Shown here: piece after piece, positions 1 through 5,658 of the stretch
Numbering within the stretch: position 1 is the stretch's first letter
How the letters are laid out: the number at the start of each line of letters is the position of its first letter
Assembly (NCBI GenBank): GCA_902796775.1
Contig: CADBQK010000201.1
Location: 1 to 6,335 of the forward strand
Direction: 5' to 3'
From: an uncultured Lachnospiraceae bacterium
Lineage (GTDB): Bacteria > Bacillota_A > Clostridia > Lachnospirales > Lachnospiraceae
Length of the DNA stretch: 6,335 nucleotides
Position numbers and translations under genes: made by a program
Notes under the pieces: model-generated
Told to the model about the DNA's origin: nothing
The model's input: only the letters and a program-made list of their open reading frames with translations
Database searches by the model: none

Positions 1-1
1 G

Positions 2-2449
2 TATGAGGGGCTTTCGCTTCGTCAGTCAAGCTATAATGATGACCGCTGTTTTGGCGTGGAGATCGGCAATGAAGGGCTGCTCAAACTTCTTAACCGGGGA
101 ATCAATGTCCTGGGCAATGAATATGCGCAGAACATTTCCTACCGTTATACAGGCGGCCTGTCTTCCTATGATTTTGTGGATGTGCTGCGGGATCATATGG
201 GAGTATTCGGGAGCATCATCCTCGGTATTGCAGCTCTCATCATACTGCTTCTTGCCCGGGATAGAAAACGGTCGATACGTGAGATCCAGCATAAGGAAAC
301 TGCCCGGATCGAACTCGAGAAAGCAAACGCGGAACTCGCAGAAAGCCAGCGAAACAAGCAGCAGGAGCTGGAAGAACGGATTGCCCTGCAGGAAGAGGTG
401 CTGGAGCAGCAAAAGCGCCGTGAGCAGCAGGATAAGATGATTACAGCATTGGCTTCGGACTATCGATGTGTCTATCATGTTGATCTGGACCATAATGATG
501 CTGTTTGCTACAGAGCAGACCCGACCGATCAGGAGCAGACACCGGAGGGGATTCATTTCCAGTATTTTGAGCGTTTTTCCTGGTATGCAAATCACGCGGT
601 TGCGGAAAGCTACAGAGAGGATTTCCTGAAGTTTATTGATCCGGATCATGTGCGTGATGCGCTGGCAACGAATCTGATCATAGCCTACCGTTATCTGGCT
701 CAGCGCGGTGGTAAGGAATACTACGAAATGATCCGGATGGCAGGCGTACGTCATGCTGAAAACCGCGATGACCATATCGTACATGCAGTCGGTCTCGGCC
801 TGACGATCATCGATACGGAGATGCGCGATGCTATGGCGAAAAACCAGGCACTTGTCGAGGCTCTTACAGCAGCAGAAGAAGCTAATAAGGCAAAAACGGC
901 GTTCCTGTCCAACATGAGTCACGAGATCCGTACGCCAATGAATGCTATTATCGGGCTGGACAGCCTGGCACTGCGGAATGAATCGATTCCGGAAGAGACA
1001 CGGGAATATCTGGAAAAAATCGGAGGAAGTGCCCGGCATCTGCTGGGGCTGATCAATGATATTCTGGATATGAGCCGGATCGAATCCGGGCGGCTCATGA
1101 TCCGTAAAGAGGAGTTTTCTTTCAGCGGGATGCTGGAACAGCTGAATACGATGGTCATGTCCCAGTGCAGTGAAAAAGGGCTCCATTATACATGCAATGT
1201 TGTCGGAGGCGTCAGCGACTACTATATCGGCGACGATATGAAGCTCAAGCAGGTGCTTATTAACATTCTTTCCAATGCGATCAAGTTTACAGATGCACCA
1301 GGCAGCGTCACCATGACAGTAGAACGTACAGCTGTGTTCGGCGATCATTCAACTTTAAAATTCTGTATCAAAGATACAGGAATCGGCATGGATCAGGAGT
1401 TTCTGCCCAAGATCTTTGACGCTTTTACGCAGGAAGACAGCAGCCGGAGTAATAAGTACGGCAGCACCGGCCTTGGGATGGCAATTACAAAGAATATCGT
1501 AGAGCTGATGAACGGCACGATTTCCGTCGAGTCGGAGAAAGGTGTCGGAACAGAATTCACGGTATTTGTTACGCTGACCAACAGCCAGCATCAGGGACCT
1601 GCCACGAGCTATATTGATCCGGGCAGCATGCGTATTCTGGTGGTGGATGATGAGGAGATCGCCGCAGAGCATGCGCGGATCGTACTGGATGAAGTGGGCA
1701 TAAAGGCGGATACCTGCTGTGACGGCAGGACCGCTCTGGATATGCTGGAGGTACAGCATGCCAAGCATGAGCCCTACAATCTGGTGCTGCTTGACTGGAA
1801 AATGCCTGAAATGGACGGACTTGAAGTGGCAAAAGAGATACGCCAGCGCTATGACAAAGAGACAACGGTCATTATTCTGACTTCTTTCAACTGGGATGAG
1901 ATCATGGATGAAGCTCTGCACATCGGTGTAGACAGCTTTTTGGCGAAACCCCTGTTTGCATCCAACGTCATCGACGAGTTTGAACGGATTGCACGGAAGA
2001 ACAACATGAGCCTTTATAAGGAGAAGAACCGGGCCGAGCTGAAGGGCAGGCACATTCTCCTTGCAGAAGATGTTATGATCAATGCGGAAATAATGGAGCA
2101 GATCATTTTGATGCGCGAGGCCCAGATCGATCACGCTCAAAACGGCAAAATCGCTGTGGAGATGTTTGAAAAGAGTCCGGTTGGTTTCTACGATGCAATC
2201 CTGATGGACGTGCGTATGCCGGAAATGGGCGGCCTTGAAGCAACAGAAGCAATCAGGGCGCTGGATCGGTCTGATGCAAAGATCATCCCCATTATAGCAA
2301 TGACAGCGAATGCTTTTGATGAGGACGTACAGCGCTCGCTGCAGGCGGGCATGAATGCTCATCTTTCTAAGCCGGTGGAACCGGATCGCCTGTACCAGAC
2401 CTTAGAGGAACTGATCTGGGAGGCAGATTCAGAGAAAGAAAACTTCTAG
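2..2449 (+). CDS. Hybrid sensor histidine kinase with two receiver domains, 5' incomplete
   Basis: Membrane-bound two-component sensor: it should autophosphorylate on histidine in response to an external signal and pass phosphate to its own receivers. The frame is open to the left edge, so the GTG at 56 is not the true start. Numbering from base 2, residues 1-67 resemble the end of a family 3 solute-binding domain. Residues 68-85 are one hydrophobic helix, 89-144 a charged coiled coil, and about 145-273 a PAS-like region. The phosphoacceptor helix carries HEIRTP (His at 920-922). The ATPase domain has its N box (Asn at 1274-1276), DTGIGM and GSTGLGM. Receiver 1 has VVDDEE, Asp at 1793-1795, TS and KP. 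Receiver 2 has LAEDV, Asp at 2207-2209, T and KP. Both receivers therefore keep acidic pair, phosphoacceptor, Thr and Lys. No HPt or DNA-binding domain follows, so the output is unknown. The kinase core is certain; the ligand-binding type is less so. Confidence 0.95.
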   Translation, partial: YEGLSLRQSSYNDDRCFGVEIGNEGLLKLLNRGINVLGNEYAQNISYRYTGGLSSYDFVDVLRDHMGVFGSIILGIAALIILLLARDRKRSIREIQHKETARIELEKANAELAESQRNKQQELEERIALQEEVLEQQKRREQQDKMITALASDYRCVYHVDLDHNDAVCYRADPTDQEQTPEGIHFQYFERFSWYANHAVAESYREDFLKFIDPDHVRDALATNLIIAYRYLAQRGGKEYYEMIRMAGVRHAENRDDHIVHAVGLGLTIIDTEMRDAMAKNQALVEALTAAEEANKAKTAFLSNMSHEIRTPMNAIIGLDSLALRNESIPEETREYLEKIGGSARHLLGLINDILDMSRIESGRLMIRKEEFSFSGMLEQLNTMVMSQCSEKGLHYTCNVVGGVSDYYIGDDMKLKQVLINILSNAIKFTDAPGSVTMTVERTAVFGDHSTLKFCIKDTGIGMDQEFLPKIFDAFTQEDSSRSNKYGSTGLGMAITKNIVELMNGTISVESEKGVGTEFTVFVTLTNSQHQGPATSYIDPGSMRILVVDDEEIAAEHARIVLDEVGIKADTCCDGRTALDMLEVQHAKHEPYNLVLLDWKMPEMDGLEVAKEIRQRYDKETTVIILTSFNWDEIMDEALHIGVDSFLAKPLFASNVIDEFERIARKNNMSLYKEKNRAELKGRHILLAEDVMINAEIMEQIILMREAQIDHAQNGKIAVEMFEKSPVGFYDAILMDVRMPEMGGLEATEAIRALDRSDAKIIPIIAMTANAFDEDVQRSLQAGMNAHLSKPVEPDRLYQTLEELIWEADSEKENF

Positions 2450-2492
2450 ATCATTTCGCTGTATGGTATCTGTAAAAGAACAAGAGTATTTC

Positions 2493-2521
2493 TTGACAAA
2501 TCCGGAATTATAGGATATGAT
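2493..2521 (+). promoter_or_regulatory. SigA-type promoter for ylxM-ffh
   Basis: The -35 box TTGACA (2493-2498) matches consensus exactly. A 17-base spacer separates it from TATGAT (2516-2521), one mismatch from TATAAT. There is no TGn extended -10. The expected transcription start is near 2528-2529, about 35 bases before the ylxM start codon and inside the left arm of the inverted repeat at 2523-2554. It lies downstream of the kinase stop codon, so ylxM-ffh probably has its own promoter. No other promoter this good was found in the window. Confidence 0.85.
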
Positions 2522-2522
2522 G

Positions 2523-2554
2523 CCACCTGTAAAGCAAAAATACTTTACAGGTGG
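2523..2554 (+). promoter_or_regulatory. Perfect 12-bp hairpin covering the ylxM SD; possible kinase terminator
   Basis: The arms CCACCTGTAAAG (2523-2534) and CTTTACAGGTGG (2543-2554) are exact reverse complements around an 8-base AT-rich loop. The right arm contains the ylxM SD, AGGTGG (2549-2554). After the stem comes TGTTCTATTTT, T-rich enough for an imperfect intrinsic terminator of the kinase transcript; its last bases run into the TTG start of ylxM. Because the predicted transcription start lies within the left arm, only read-through RNA would form the full stem. It could also be a DNA operator, since it sits directly after the -10 box. The repeat is certain; its role is inferred. Confidence 0.75.
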
Positions 2555-2563
2555 TGTTCTATT

Positions 2564-2947
2564 TTGGAAGATATTCTGGAAGCTTCGCTTTTGTATGATT
2601 TTTACGGGGAGCTGCTGACGCAGCACCAGCGGGAGATCTACGAGGATTTTGCACTGAATGATCTGTCTCTCGGAGAGATCTCGGAGAACAGGGGTATCAG
2701 CCGGCAGGGTGTACATGATATTGTACGGCGGGTGAGACGGCAGCTTCTCTCTTATGAGGAAAAACTGCATCTGGTAGAGCGTTTTTCCGCACTGAGAAAG
2801 CAGATCGATTATGCAGACAGCCTTGCAGGTGAGATCCTGGAGGCAGGCAGGCAGGAGGAGGCAGTAAGCGGTTCTTTTACTGCTTTATCCATAAAAAATG
2901 CTGCCTGCATCATGAAGCTGATGAAGTCTGTGAAGGAGCAGCTTTAA
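2564..2947 (+). CDS. ylxM: YlxM family (UPF0122) helix-turn-helix protein linked to SRP
   Basis: Small cytosolic protein of 127 residues from the YlxM/UPF0122 family, whose gene sits next to ffh in most Firmicutes. The family is related to sigma-70 region 4 and is thought to assist signal recognition particle function; its exact role is poorly defined. The hallmark LLYDFYGELL is at residues 9-18, followed by HQREIYEDF. A helix-turn-helix spans about residues 33-60, with LSLGEI and GISRQGVHDIV. The tail beyond about residue 95 is poorly conserved. The TTG start at 2564 is chosen because it gives the usual family N-terminus (Met-Glu) and lies 9 bases after AGGTGG; no in-frame ATG occurs nearby upstream. 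A TTG codon plus an SD inside a hairpin suggests restrained translation. The ffh start follows the stop codon after 29 bases, so the two genes are probably cotranscribed. Confidence 0.93.
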   Translation: MEDILEASLLYDFYGELLTQHQREIYEDFALNDLSLGEISENRGISRQGVHDIVRRVRRQLLSYEEKLHLVERFSALRKQIDYADSLAGEILEAGRQEEAVSGSFTALSIKNAACIMKLMKSVKEQL

Positions 2948-2960
2948 TACAGATGCTGTA

Positions 2961-2970
2961 AAGGAGGTGG
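2961..2970 (+). promoter_or_regulatory. Strong ribosome binding site deciding the GTG start of ffh
   Basis: AAGGAGGTGG is close to the full anti-SD complement. The AGGAGG core (2962-2967) ends 9 bases before the GTG at 2977. This supports the GTG start and the N-terminus MAFESLSEKL, which matches the usual start of Ffh. Confidence 0.85.
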
Positions 2971-2976
2971 GGCATC

Positions 2977-4326
2977 GTGGCATTTGAGAGTTTATCAGAG
3001 AAACTGCAGAATGTATTCCGCAATCTGCGCGGTAAGGGCAGACTGAGTGAGGCGGATGTTAAATCCGCAATGAAAGAAGTCAAGATTGCCCTCCTGGAGG
3101 CGGATGTTAACTTCCGCGTGGTTAAGAAATTCATCAATTCCGTTACGGAGAGGGCGATTGGACAGGATGTCATGACCAGTCTGACTCCCGGCCAGATGGT
3201 GATCAAGATCGTCAATGAAGAGATGATCTCGCTGATGGGCAGTGAGACAACAGAGCTGGCTTTGAATCCGCCGAGTGAGATCACGGTTATCATGATGGCA
3301 GGCCTTCAGGGTGCCGGTAAGACAACTACAGCTGCGAAGCTGGCCGGCAAGCTTAAGGCCAAGGGCAGGAAGCCGCTTCTGGTTGCCTGTGACGTTTATC
3401 GTCCTGCGGCCATCAAACAGCTGCAGGTCAACGGAGAGAAACAGGGCGTTGAGGTCTTCTCCATGGGTGATCAGATCAGCCCGGTGGATATCTCCAAAGC
3501 AGCAGTTGAGTATGCCGGGAAGAATGGATTCAACGTAGTGATCCTGGATACTGCAGGCCGTCTCCATATTGATGAAGAGATGATGCAGGAGCTGGCCAAC
3601 ATCCAGACAGCTGTCAAAGTTGACCAGACTGTTTTTGTAGTGGATGCCATGACCGGTCAGGATGCGGTCAATGTAGCGAAGGCTTTCAATGATGCGATTG
3701 AGCTGGATGGTGTGATTCTGACAAAGCTGGACGGTGATACCAGAGGCGGCGCGGCACTCTCCATCCGTGATGTGACCGGCAAGCCGATCCTGTTCGTTGG
3801 TATGGGGGAGAAGCTCTCCGATCTGGAGCAGTTTTATCCCGACCGGATGGCTTCCCGGATCCTGGGCATGGGCGATGTGCTGACTCTCATTGAGAAAGCC
3901 CAGGAACAGATTGATGAGGAGAAGGCTAAGGAGCTGAACCAGAAGCTTTTAAAATCCACCTTCGGATATGATGATCTGCTGGATTCTCTGTCGCAGATCA
4001 AAAACATGGGAGGTATCGGTGATATGCTCTCCATGATGCCGGGTATGGGTGCCCAGATGAAGAATGTCCAGGTGGATGAGCACCAGTTTGACCGTGTAGA
4101 GGCAATCATCCTTTCCATGACTCCGGAAGAGAGGGCTAATCCGGCCCTGCTGAATCCGAGCCGGAAGAAGAGGATCGCAGCCGGAGCCGGTGTGGATATT
4201 GCGGAGGTCAATAAGCTGACAAAGATGCTTGACCAGATGAAGAAGGTCATGAAGCAGTTTGGCGGCAAAATGCCCAAGGGAGGAAGAGGGCGTTTCGGAG
4301 GATTCAAAATGCCGTTTGGCTTTTGA
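2977..4326 (+). CDS. ffh: Signal recognition particle protein Ffh (SRP54 homologue)
   Basis: GTPase subunit of the signal recognition particle. With SRP RNA it binds signal sequences on nascent chains and docks with FtsY at the membrane. At 449 residues it has normal length. The N domain is about residues 1-95. The G domain (about 96-295) has the P-loop GLQGAGKT (109-116), DVYRPAA (139-145), DTAGR (191-195), TKLDG (249-253) and GMGEKLSDLEQFYP (275-288). The M domain (about 300-449) is methionine-rich, with GDMLSMMPGMG for signal-sequence binding and SRKKRIAAGAG (395-405) for SRP RNA contact. It ends in a basic Gly/Lys/Met tail. The GTG start has a strong SD. It lies downstream of ylxM, as in other Firmicutes. 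No lesion or missing motif is seen. SRP RNA is not encoded in this window. Confidence 0.99.
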   Translation: MAFESLSEKLQNVFRNLRGKGRLSEADVKSAMKEVKIALLEADVNFRVVKKFINSVTERAIGQDVMTSLTPGQMVIKIVNEEMISLMGSETTELALNPPSEITVIMMAGLQGAGKTTTAAKLAGKLKAKGRKPLLVACDVYRPAAIKQLQVNGEKQGVEVFSMGDQISPVDISKAAVEYAGKNGFNVVILDTAGRLHIDEEMMQELANIQTAVKVDQTVFVVDAMTGQDAVNVAKAFNDAIELDGVILTKLDGDTRGGAALSIRDVTGKPILFVGMGEKLSDLEQFYPDRMASRILGMGDVLTLIEKAQEQIDEEKAKELNQKLLKSTFGYDDLLDSLSQIKNMGGIGDMLSMMPGMGAQMKNVQVDEHQFDRVEAIILSMTPEERANPALLNPSRKKRIAAGAGVDIAEVNKLTKMLDQMKKVMKQFGGKMPKGGRGRFGGFKMPFGF

Positions 4327-4494
4327 TGGCGGAAGTATGGAAAACGCGGTTTAAGTTTTGTTAGTTTCAGTTACAAATACAAACGTTTTTGTACTTCCAC
4401 ATTTATATACCAGTATCAAAGGAAAAATGACAAGTATCTGCCGGAGATACCGGACAGTTACAAAACAACACACTATAACAGGAGGAAAAGAGAA
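4327..4494 (+). other. AT-rich gap and rpsP leader region
   Basis: This 168-base stretch between ffh and rpsP holds no gene. Bases 4351-4430 are clearly richer in A and T than the flanking genes. No convincing intrinsic terminator for ffh and no good SigA promoter for rpsP were found. Short structures are present: TACAAA (4378-4383) with TTTGTA (4388-4393), and GTATCT (4434-4439) with AGATAC (4445-4450) around a GCCGG loop. The second competes with a pairing of CCGG (4441-4444) with CCGG (4450-4453). Bases 4457-4494 are A-rich and look unstructured, leaving the rpsP SD exposed. The region is probably a leader or a read-through spacer. Confidence 0.5.
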
Positions 4495-4740
4495 ATGGCT
4501 GTTAAAATCAGGTTAAAGAGGATGGGCGCAAAGAAGGCTCCTTATTACAGGATCGTTGTAGCGGATTCCAGGTCTCCCAGGGATGGCAGGTTCATCGAGC
4601 AGGTCGGTACTTATAATCCGAATGTTGAGCCGAGTGATGTCAAGGTAGACGAGGAGCTGGCTCAGAAGTGGCTTTCCAATGGCGCTCAGCCCACTGCAAC
4701 CGTTGCAAGGCTTTTCAAGCAGGCTGGCATTACAAAGTAG
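4495..4740 (+). CDS. rpsP: Small ribosomal subunit protein S16 (bS16)
   Basis: Ribosomal protein S16, which binds 16S rRNA and stabilises the body of the 30S subunit during assembly. The product has 81 residues, the usual size for Firmicutes. The signature is clear: [26 protein letters not shown] at the N-terminus, then [16 protein letters not shown] and the C-terminal block [15 protein letters not shown]. The ATG follows AGGAGG (4480-4485) by 9 bases, in an A-rich and apparently open context that suits high expression. khpA starts 30 bases downstream, so the genes are likely cotranscribed. In Escherichia coli the S16 operon makes far more S16 than RimM and TrmD; the structures after rpsP here could serve a similar grading, which is an inference. 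Confidence 0.99.
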   Translation: MAVKIRLKRMGAKKAPYYRIVVADSRSPRDGRFIEQVGTYNPNVEPSDVKVDEELAQKWLSNGAQPTATVARLFKQAGITK

Positions 4741-4743
4741 GAA

Positions 4744-4768
4744 GTTTCCTGTATAAACTGGAGGAAAC
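4744..4768 (+). promoter_or_regulatory. Hairpin hiding the khpA SD, with a competing stem
   Basis: GTTTCCT (4744-4750) is the exact reverse complement of AGGAAAC (4762-4768), giving a 7-bp stem with an 11-base loop. The right arm takes in most of the khpA SD, GGAGG (4760-4764). The left arm begins 3 bases after the rpsP stop codon, where a terminating ribosome would melt it. A competing stem pairs AGTTT (4743-4747) with AAACT (4755-4759) and would leave the SD free. This arrangement suits translational coupling of khpA to rpsP. Stability was not calculated. Confidence 0.45.
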
Positions 4769-4770
4769 AT

Positions 4771-4998
4771 ATGAAAGAATTGTTAGAAGTAATTGCCCAG
4801 GCTCTCGTTGACCATCCGGATCAGGTTGTTGTCAGCGAGACCGAGACCGACAGATCTGTGGTGCTGGAGCTGAAAGTAGCACCGGAAGATATGGGCAAAG
4901 TGATTGGCAAGCAGGGGCGCATTGCGCGTGCGATCCGTACGGTCGTGAAATCTGCTGCTGTCAAGGAAGACAAGAAGATCATCGTGGATATTCTTTAG
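4771..4998 (+). CDS. khpA: KhpA, small KH-domain RNA-binding protein (YlqC/UPF0109)
   Basis: Cytosolic RNA-binding protein of 75 residues, the normal length for KhpA. In streptococci and some other Firmicutes KhpA pairs with KhpB (EloR/Jag), binds many RNAs and affects cell elongation and division. A single KH fold covers almost the whole protein. The RNA-binding loop is GKQG (46-49) in MGKVIGKQGRIARAIRT, preceded by the strand SVVLELKVAPED and followed by KKIIVDIL. The ATG lies 6 bases after GGAGG (4760-4764). The position directly after rpsP is the standard one. The stop codon is followed by two hairpins, the second terminator-like. KhpB is not in this window. Identification rests on the KH motif, the length and the location. 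Confidence 0.95.
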   Translation: MKELLEVIAQALVDHPDQVVVSETETDRSVVLELKVAPEDMGKVIGKQGRIARAIRTVVKSAAVKEDKKIIVDIL

Positions 4999-5002
4999 AA
5001 AA

Positions 5003-5015
5003 GCCATATGATGGC
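5003..5015 (+). repeat. Small triloop hairpin after the khpA stop codon
   Basis: GCCAT (5003-5007) and ATGGC (5011-5015) form a perfect 5-bp stem around a 3-base loop. It begins 4 bases after the khpA stop codon and directly abuts the longer hairpin at 5016-5063. Alone it is short enough to arise by chance. As part of a tandem pair it may protect the 3' end of the upstream message or affect folding of the second stem. Confidence 0.3.
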
Positions 5016-5064
5016 AAAAGGCTGCTGCGCAGGGCGGGAAACCAACTGAGGCGGCGGCCTTTTT
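5016..5064 (+). terminator. Terminator-like hairpin between khpA and rimM (possible attenuator)
   Basis: AAAAGGCTGCTGC (5016-5028) pairs with GCGGCGGCCTTTT (5051-5063) over 13 bp, including two G-U pairs. The loop is 22 bases, longer than in a typical terminator. Three more pairs are possible inside it: CAG (5030-5032) with CTG (5046-5048). The GC-rich stem running into five T's (5060-5064) has the shape of an intrinsic terminator, but most of the T's are also paired in the stem, so termination may be partial. The same promoterless operon appears to continue into rimM, hence attenuation rather than a hard stop seems likely. It could also just stabilise the upstream message. Confidence 0.55.
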
Positions 5065-5122
5065 CATCGTTTTGTAATTCCCGGACAGAGTGCTGATGAC
5101 TGCAGGGAAGATAAAGGGCAGA

Positions 5123-5127
5123 AAGGA
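5123..5127 (+). promoter_or_regulatory. Ribosome binding site deciding the rimM start
   Basis: AAGGA ends 7 bases before the ATG at 5135, a normal spacing. The upstream in-frame GTG (5090) and ATG (5096) lack comparable sites and would add residues not typical of RimM. Confidence 0.7.
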
Positions 5128-5134
5128 CACAGAT

Positions 5135-5647
5135 ATGGAGGATACATTACGGGTCGGGGTGATTACCTCTTCTCATGGTGTGCGGGGGGAAGTGAAGGTT
5201 TTTCCTACAACGGATGATCCGCACCGTTTCGGAAAGCTGAAGAGCTGTATGGCAGCTTCCAGAAAAGGGCCTATCCTGCTGCACCTGGAGCGGGTGCGTT
5301 ACCAGAAGGGCATGGTCGTTATCAAGTTTGCCGAGTTCTCATCGATAGAGGATATGCTGCCTTTTAAAGGCTGTGATCTTCTGATCACGCGTGATCAGGC
5401 ACTGCCGCTGGCTGAAGGGGAATACTATATCTGCGACCTGGTCGGGCTGACCGTATATGGGGATGAAGGGAAGCTGTTAGGGGAGATCACTGATGTTATC
5501 CAGACCGGAGCGAATGATGTCTATGCAGTCCGGCGGGCGGATGGCAAAGGAGAGGTGCTGATACCGGTCATCAAAGACAGCCGGATCCGTGTTGATCTGG
5601 AGAAAGGCCGGGTAGATGTGCATGTGCTGGATGGCCTGATAGAGTAA
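5135..5647 (+). CDS. rimM: Ribosome maturation factor RimM
   Basis: Assembly factor of the 30S subunit that binds S19 and helps the 16S rRNA 3' (head) domain mature. The product from ATG 5135 is 170 residues, the family norm. The N-terminal barrel starts with [18 protein letters not shown] (residues 5-22), followed by [10 protein letters not shown]. The C-terminal PRC barrel starts near residue 97 with [11 protein letters not shown] and contains GANDVY (126-130) and VLIPVIKD (141-148). It ends with [11 protein letters not shown]. The start was chosen by the SD at 5123-5127 and by the family N-terminus; longer versions from 5090 or 5096 are possible but poorly supported. In Bacillus subtilis ylqD lies between khpA and rimM; no such gene is present here. 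trmD starts 11 bases after the stop codon, consistent with cotranscription and coupled translation. Confidence 0.97.
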   Translation: MEDTLRVGVITSSHGVRGEVKVFPTTDDPHRFGKLKSCMAASRKGPILLHLERVRYQKGMVVIKFAEFSSIEDMLPFKGCDLLITRDQALPLAEGEYYICDLVGLTVYGDEGKLLGEITDVIQTGANDVYAVRRADGKGEVLIPVIKDSRIRVDLEKGRVDVHVLDGLIE

Positions 5648-5658
5648 GAGGGAGCGGC

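Noticed and set aside
3..440. Plus-strand open frame overlapping the start of the window
   Set aside because: It is out of frame with the kinase, its product has no domain, and the kinase frame is open through the same stretch to the left edge.
26..2362. Two long minus-strand open frames (26-1348 and 1355-2362) opposite the kinase gene
   Set aside because: They share exact codon register with the kinase frame, so they break only where the kinase uses TTA, CTA or TCA, which are rare in it. The breaks at 26-28 (TCA) and 1355-1357 (TTA) show this. The products have no recognisable domain, while the + strand product is a clear kinase.
2520..2620. Short reading frame from the ATG at 2520 through the hairpin
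   Set aside because: It lies on top of the promoter, inverted repeat and ylxM start, has no SD because the expected transcript starts after it, and encodes nothing recognisable.
2952..2976. GATGC and GCATC stem that displays the ffh SD in its loop, just before the GTG start
   Set aside because: Five pairs with a 15-base loop is about what chance allows, and it does not hide the SD. Only conservation could make it interesting.
4378..4393. TACAAA and TTTGTA stem as the ffh terminator
   Set aside because: The stem is only 6 bp, AT-rich and not followed by a T run.
4451..4479. CGGACA and TATAAC with a 17-base spacer as an rpsP promoter
   Set aside because: The -35 box is poor, and the resulting start would fall at about 4486, after the SD AGGAGG, leaving the message without a ribosome binding site.
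5090..5134. Upstream starts for rimM (GTG at 5090, ATG at 5096)
   Set aside because: They lack a good SD and add 13-15 residues unlike RimM N-termini. The ATG at 5135 has both the SD and the family start.
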